From contig JAFWBP010000003.1 in the NCBI GenBank assembly GCA_017507045.1, positions 1 to 64,000 of the forward strand: a stretch of DNA of 64,000 nt, in the 5' to 3' direction. Under the pieces are notes generated by a model. It did not search any database and was not told the DNA's origin. It worked only from the letters and a program-made list of their open reading frames with translations. Position numbers and translations under genes: made by a program. The stretch comes from Clostridia bacterium. GTDB taxonomy: Bacteria > Bacillota > Clostridia > Christensenellales > Borkfalkiaceae. Position 1 is the stretch's first letter. Each line of letters starts with the position of its first letter. Positions 62,201 through 64,000 of this stretch are shown piece after piece.

Positions 62201-62445
62201 GCCCTGGCGGCTACGGCTTGCTCGCTCAGAGAATGAGAGAATCTGCAAAGCGCATTATTTACGCTACGCTTACCTCCAACGCAATGTGCGGTTACTCCTC
62301 CAATACCCGTATCGAGAAGATCATGGTGCCGTGGGAGTACACTGTTCAGGCGCTTAACATCACGTTTGGTACGCTCACCGGCTTGGCTACGCTTTGGCTT
62401 GTTGCCGATGTGATCGTTACCGCAACCAAGAAAAAGAACAAGTAA
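59221..62445 (+). CDS. Membrane-anchored GH3 family glycosidase with swapped domain order
   Basis: 1074 residues. An N-terminal transmembrane helix (about 12-30) and a C-terminal one (about 1047-1068) suggest anchoring at both ends with the enzyme outside. The GH3 C-terminal domain comes first (EGTVLLKNDNNALPL near 89-103, candidate acid/base Glu in TGGEGYD near 222), followed by an Fn3-like domain (near 435-530), and the TIM-barrel domain last (about 690-1040), with the KHCAMNESETARH segment (near 860) and the candidate nucleophile Asp in IIETDAAGD (near 934). Family members hydrolyse beta-glucosides, xylosides or GlcNAc; the substrate cannot be told. Codon use is strongly biased, pointing to high expression. 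Confidence 0.88.
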   Translation: MKTKTRRTLQKALIAFFAIVFAFLLLATEIAYENKSMVTGFFGVEDFIQYEIIEEEGEEKNTEYFESQYNNIREVVYGGYQIQLEEQVEGTVLLKNDNNALPLTKGSKVSLFGNAANSTFFGASGSGGINTSNSISWEQAFNGQYYGPEDPKAKLDGDDYFVINPDLFANYNKKATGASSSTTSVRIGDWSWEQIQAVNGYSAIEEYDTAIMIIKRTGGEGYDLPATSTTTKRMYSIDGTSTSSNDGTNGDYLQLSPNEVSVLKGLKAEKDAGRVNKIVLILNMASPIQLNFLDDASYGVDACLWTGSVGEYGTVAVTKLLVGEENFSGGASMTLWADNLNNPVNSNFSDQNYYFQYENYEDFGFNEMTSSYQSTFTSYMVYQEGMYLGYKYTETRYEDYVMGVQKVGDYNYNEVVAYPFGYGMSYTTFEFSNFKVAKNGRTYEVSVDVKNTGNKAGKTPVQIYIAKPYGEYERANQIQVPSVQLIDFGKSGVIQPNDTETVKINVDEKYFATYDTFGAGTYVITPGSYQLIAAANAHDAVNNLLAYKNFTPASTSGRMDATGDKSLVANFNYASMDRTYSYSTATGNLIQNSFEFADINTYEGRGNNQVTYYSRDDWQGTVKLSTYSSGRLNKPYVELTMTQEMANELRDQMDAEKVIQQDELAYPTYGAQNGLQLIDFMHEDGTYEDYDSMLWDKLLDQLTWDETVTLLSQGRHKTESLTSITKPGTGDENGPNGQSHNYNTPSGSGNYNGPKNPYGHRIGDPDVGKGYSTTGFSSNGVLASTFNKEIAEKVGKQIGEEGLWGGTAGLLGTGLNIQRTPYSGRTAEYYSEDAMLSGLIAAPETAATESMGVHCYIKHCAMNESETARHGVQLWITEQAMRENYFRAFEIAIEEGNAFNVMTSFSRIGVWAVANSVPFAQDFLRSECGLPGIIETDAAGDMTDGAHGEAYVSRICNVYTGATDLNEYNYSRDFLDYTNGKVKYDDFAPTSEGGPGGYGLLAQRMRESAKRIIYATLTSNAMCGYSSNTRIEKIMVPWEYTVQALNITFGTLTGLATLWLVADVIVTATKKKNK

Positions 62446-62605
62446 TGTTCATTCCTCCTCCTCTCTAGAAAGTGACTCGTCGGCAAATAACGCCGGCGGG
62501 TTGCTGGGGGGGCAAGAGATCGAATAAATTTCGCCGTTGCACCTTCACGGTGCATTCGATCACGGCAATTTGCTTCAAGCAAAAAATAATTTAGGAGAAA
62601 TTAAA

Positions 62606-64000
62606 ATGACCAAGAAAACCATCAAATCTGTTCTTGCAACTGTGATGGCTTGCGGGATGGTGTTTGCGTTTGCTGGCTGTGCGCACGTGCATACCTTCGA
62701 TGAATCGAAGTGGGAATACAACGCAACGAAGCATTGGAATCCCTCCATCTGCGAGCACGAAGAATTAGGCACAATTGGTAAGAATTCCGGCGTCCACACC
62801 TACGCTGAGGGCGATACCTGTGATGTTTGCGGCTACGAGAGAGACCACGTGCACAGATTCGATAACACCACATGGGAAAGCGATGCAACTAACCATTGGC
62901 GTCCTGTTACCTGCGGCCATACGGATGCAGTTGAAAAAATCGCACACAGTTGGGGAAATAGCTATACCAACAAGGGCGATCAGGGCCATACGCGCACGTG
63001 CAGCTCTTGCAGTACCGAATCCGTCGTTCAGGCACACGTCTTCGATAACGATACAGATACTTCTTGTAATAGCAGAAACTGCGGTTACACGAGAACGGTT
63101 GCAACCCCCGATCCTGATCCTAATCCCAACCCTAACCCTAATCCCGATCCCGGTCCCGGCGGCGAGCAGCCCGGCGGCACGAGCGGCGGCGTGATCACGA
63201 ACAGTACGTTAGCAGATAACCACCAAGGTGAAACCTCCGTGGAGAAGGATGCAAAGTGGGCAAGATACGATCTTTACGCACTCAGCGCAGCCGGTAGCGA
63301 GGCGTTCGCCAGCTACGTGAAGGTAGTGGATGGTGTTGGCGCTAACCAGAACATCTCCACGAACAGAGTCAACGAAGAAGGCTACTATCCCATCGGTAAC
63401 ATGAACAAGAATACGAACCTTACGGTTACGTACACGATCTATGCTTCCGAGGCTTGCGAAGTCGGCATTTACGGTCAGTTCAGCAACCGTGCTGCTTCCG
63501 GCGCAGATATTCCTTTCACCGAAATCTTCTCGCTCACGGTAAACAATACGGTGCAGCCTTGCACGGGCGTTAACCTGCCTCAGGATGGCAGCAACTATGC
63601 TCCCACGAACAACTATCTCTTCCTTTCCTATGCGAACCTCGTAAAGGGCGAGAATACCGTTGTGCTTACCGTTGTTATGGCAAACACGGCGAACAACGGC
63701 TACAACTTCTACGGCTTCAGATTCTCCGCTGAAACGGCTCAGATCGGTATGGAGGAATTCCCTTCCGCTCCCGCAGCAGGCGCAAGCAAGCTTCCTGATG
63801 CACACCAGGGCACGCAGGAGAAGGATGCAAGCTGGGCAAGATACACCCTTCCTTTGAGAGCAGAACCGGGCAGCAACGATCTTGCAAGCTACGTTGTAGT
63901 TGCAGGTGCAACCGCGAGCGTTCCCTCCGAGGGCGCGGATGAAGATGGTTACAACGGCGTAGGTGGCTTCCGTGCCGCTTACGGTGCAACGATCACCATC
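62606..64000 (+). CDS. Cysteine/histidine-rich surface lipoprotein with tandem modules (runs off the window)
   Basis: 465 codons are visible, no stop before the window end. ATG 62606 has TAGGAG 7-8 nt upstream. Signal peptide with lipobox AFAGC (Cys25). Residues 26-165 hold repeated units rich in His, Trp and CxxC-G (HTFDESKWEYNATKHW, DTCDVCGYER, RTCSSCSTES, NCGYTR). An Asp-Pro/Asn-Pro linker (about 172-190) leads to at least two related modules of about 190 residues, each starting with H-Q-G and KDA-x-WARY. Probably a cell-surface adhesin or glycan-binding protein acting with the GH3 enzyme 160 nt upstream. Exact role unknown. Confidence 0.8.
   Translation, partial: MTKKTIKSVLATVMACGMVFAFAGCAHVHTFDESKWEYNATKHWNPSICEHEELGTIGKNSGVHTYAEGDTCDVCGYERDHVHRFDNTTWESDATNHWRPVTCGHTDAVEKIAHSWGNSYTNKGDQGHTRTCSSCSTESVVQAHVFDNDTDTSCNSRNCGYTRTVATPDPDPNPNPNPNPDPGPGGEQPGGTSGGVITNSTLADNHQGETSVEKDAKWARYDLYALSAAGSEAFASYVKVVDGVGANQNISTNRVNEEGYYPIGNMNKNTNLTVTYTIYASEACEVGIYGQFSNRAASGADIPFTEIFSLTVNNTVQPCTGVNLPQDGSNYAPTNNYLFLSYANLVKGENTVVLTVVMANTANNGYNFYGFRFSAETAQIGMEEFPSAPAAGASKLPDAHQGTQEKDASWARYTLPLRAEPGSNDLASYVVVAGATASVPSEGADEDGYNGVGGFRAAYGATITI

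Noticed and set aside
1..64000. CRISPR arrays, rRNA genes, intact insertion sequences or prophage
   Set aside because: I looked for direct-repeat arrays, rRNA stretches, transposase or integrase genes and found none. Only the short GTCCCACACA repeats hint at mobile DNA.

Overview
This 64 kb window looks like a chromosomal segment of an uncultured member of the Clostridia (Bacillota). The evidence is the conserved order yqfC-yqfD-phoH-pgpH-ybeY-era-yqzL-recO, an L10 leader ahead of rplJ-rplL, KtrAB-type potassium uptake, an AgrC-like kinase, lipoproteins, and near-perfect vegetative promoters (TTGACA, 17 bp, TATAAT). The genus cannot be read from the sequence. Most of the window is housekeeping, with accessory material at both ends and one probable defence gene in the middle.

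Layout. 1-2.3 kb: AT-rich, foreign-looking segment with a lipoprotein, a VanZ-like protein, short GTCCCACACA repeats and two similar terminators. 2.4-10.2 kb: galE, a rhodanese-TtcA fusion, a calcium-type P-type ATPase, a polysaccharide deacetylase, a ZIP transporter and a short-chain dehydrogenase. 10.3-24.8 kb: purine operon purE-C-F-M-N, an IMP cyclohydrolase of the PurO type, a stand-alone AICAR formyltransferase, purD and a single-chain purL, followed by fhs (which makes the 10-formyl-THF used by the formyltransferases) and mutY. 24.8-30.2 kb: tmk, rimM, an ABC exporter, trmD, rbgA, rnhB, yraN. 30.4-36.1 kb: a 1870-residue DUF4011 helicase resembling Hhe-type defence proteins. 36.1-46.4 kb: ktrB-ktrA, fba, gap and the yqfC-to-recO cluster. 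46.5-50.0 kb: rpmG-secE-nusG-rplK-rplA, then rplJ-rplL behind an L10 attenuator; rpoB does not follow. 50.2-56.2 kb: a cyclophilin-like lipoprotein, two poorly known divergent genes, a ruvX-DUF1292 fusion, pdxS-pdxT-queH and tRNA-Ser(GCU). 56.4-64.0 kb: a LytTR/AgrC-like two-component system, a four-helix membrane protein, a membrane-tethered GH3 glycosidase with swapped domain order, and a cysteine/histidine-rich surface lipoprotein that runs off the window.

Two sequence-level themes stand out. Several genes (ttcA-like, ruvX, ktrB, yqfC and a hypothetical gene at 52.1 kb) have a good -10 box only 6-12 nt before the start codon and no Shine-Dalgarno sequence, which suggests leaderless or nearly leaderless mRNAs. 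At three operon boundaries (purE, tmk, rplJ) the -35 hexamer of the next promoter lies in, or at the edge of, the loop of an inverted repeat that looks like the terminator of the preceding transcript. The purine operon also starts with a leaderless 18-codon ORF and a pair of competing hairpins, which looks like an uncharacterised attenuator.
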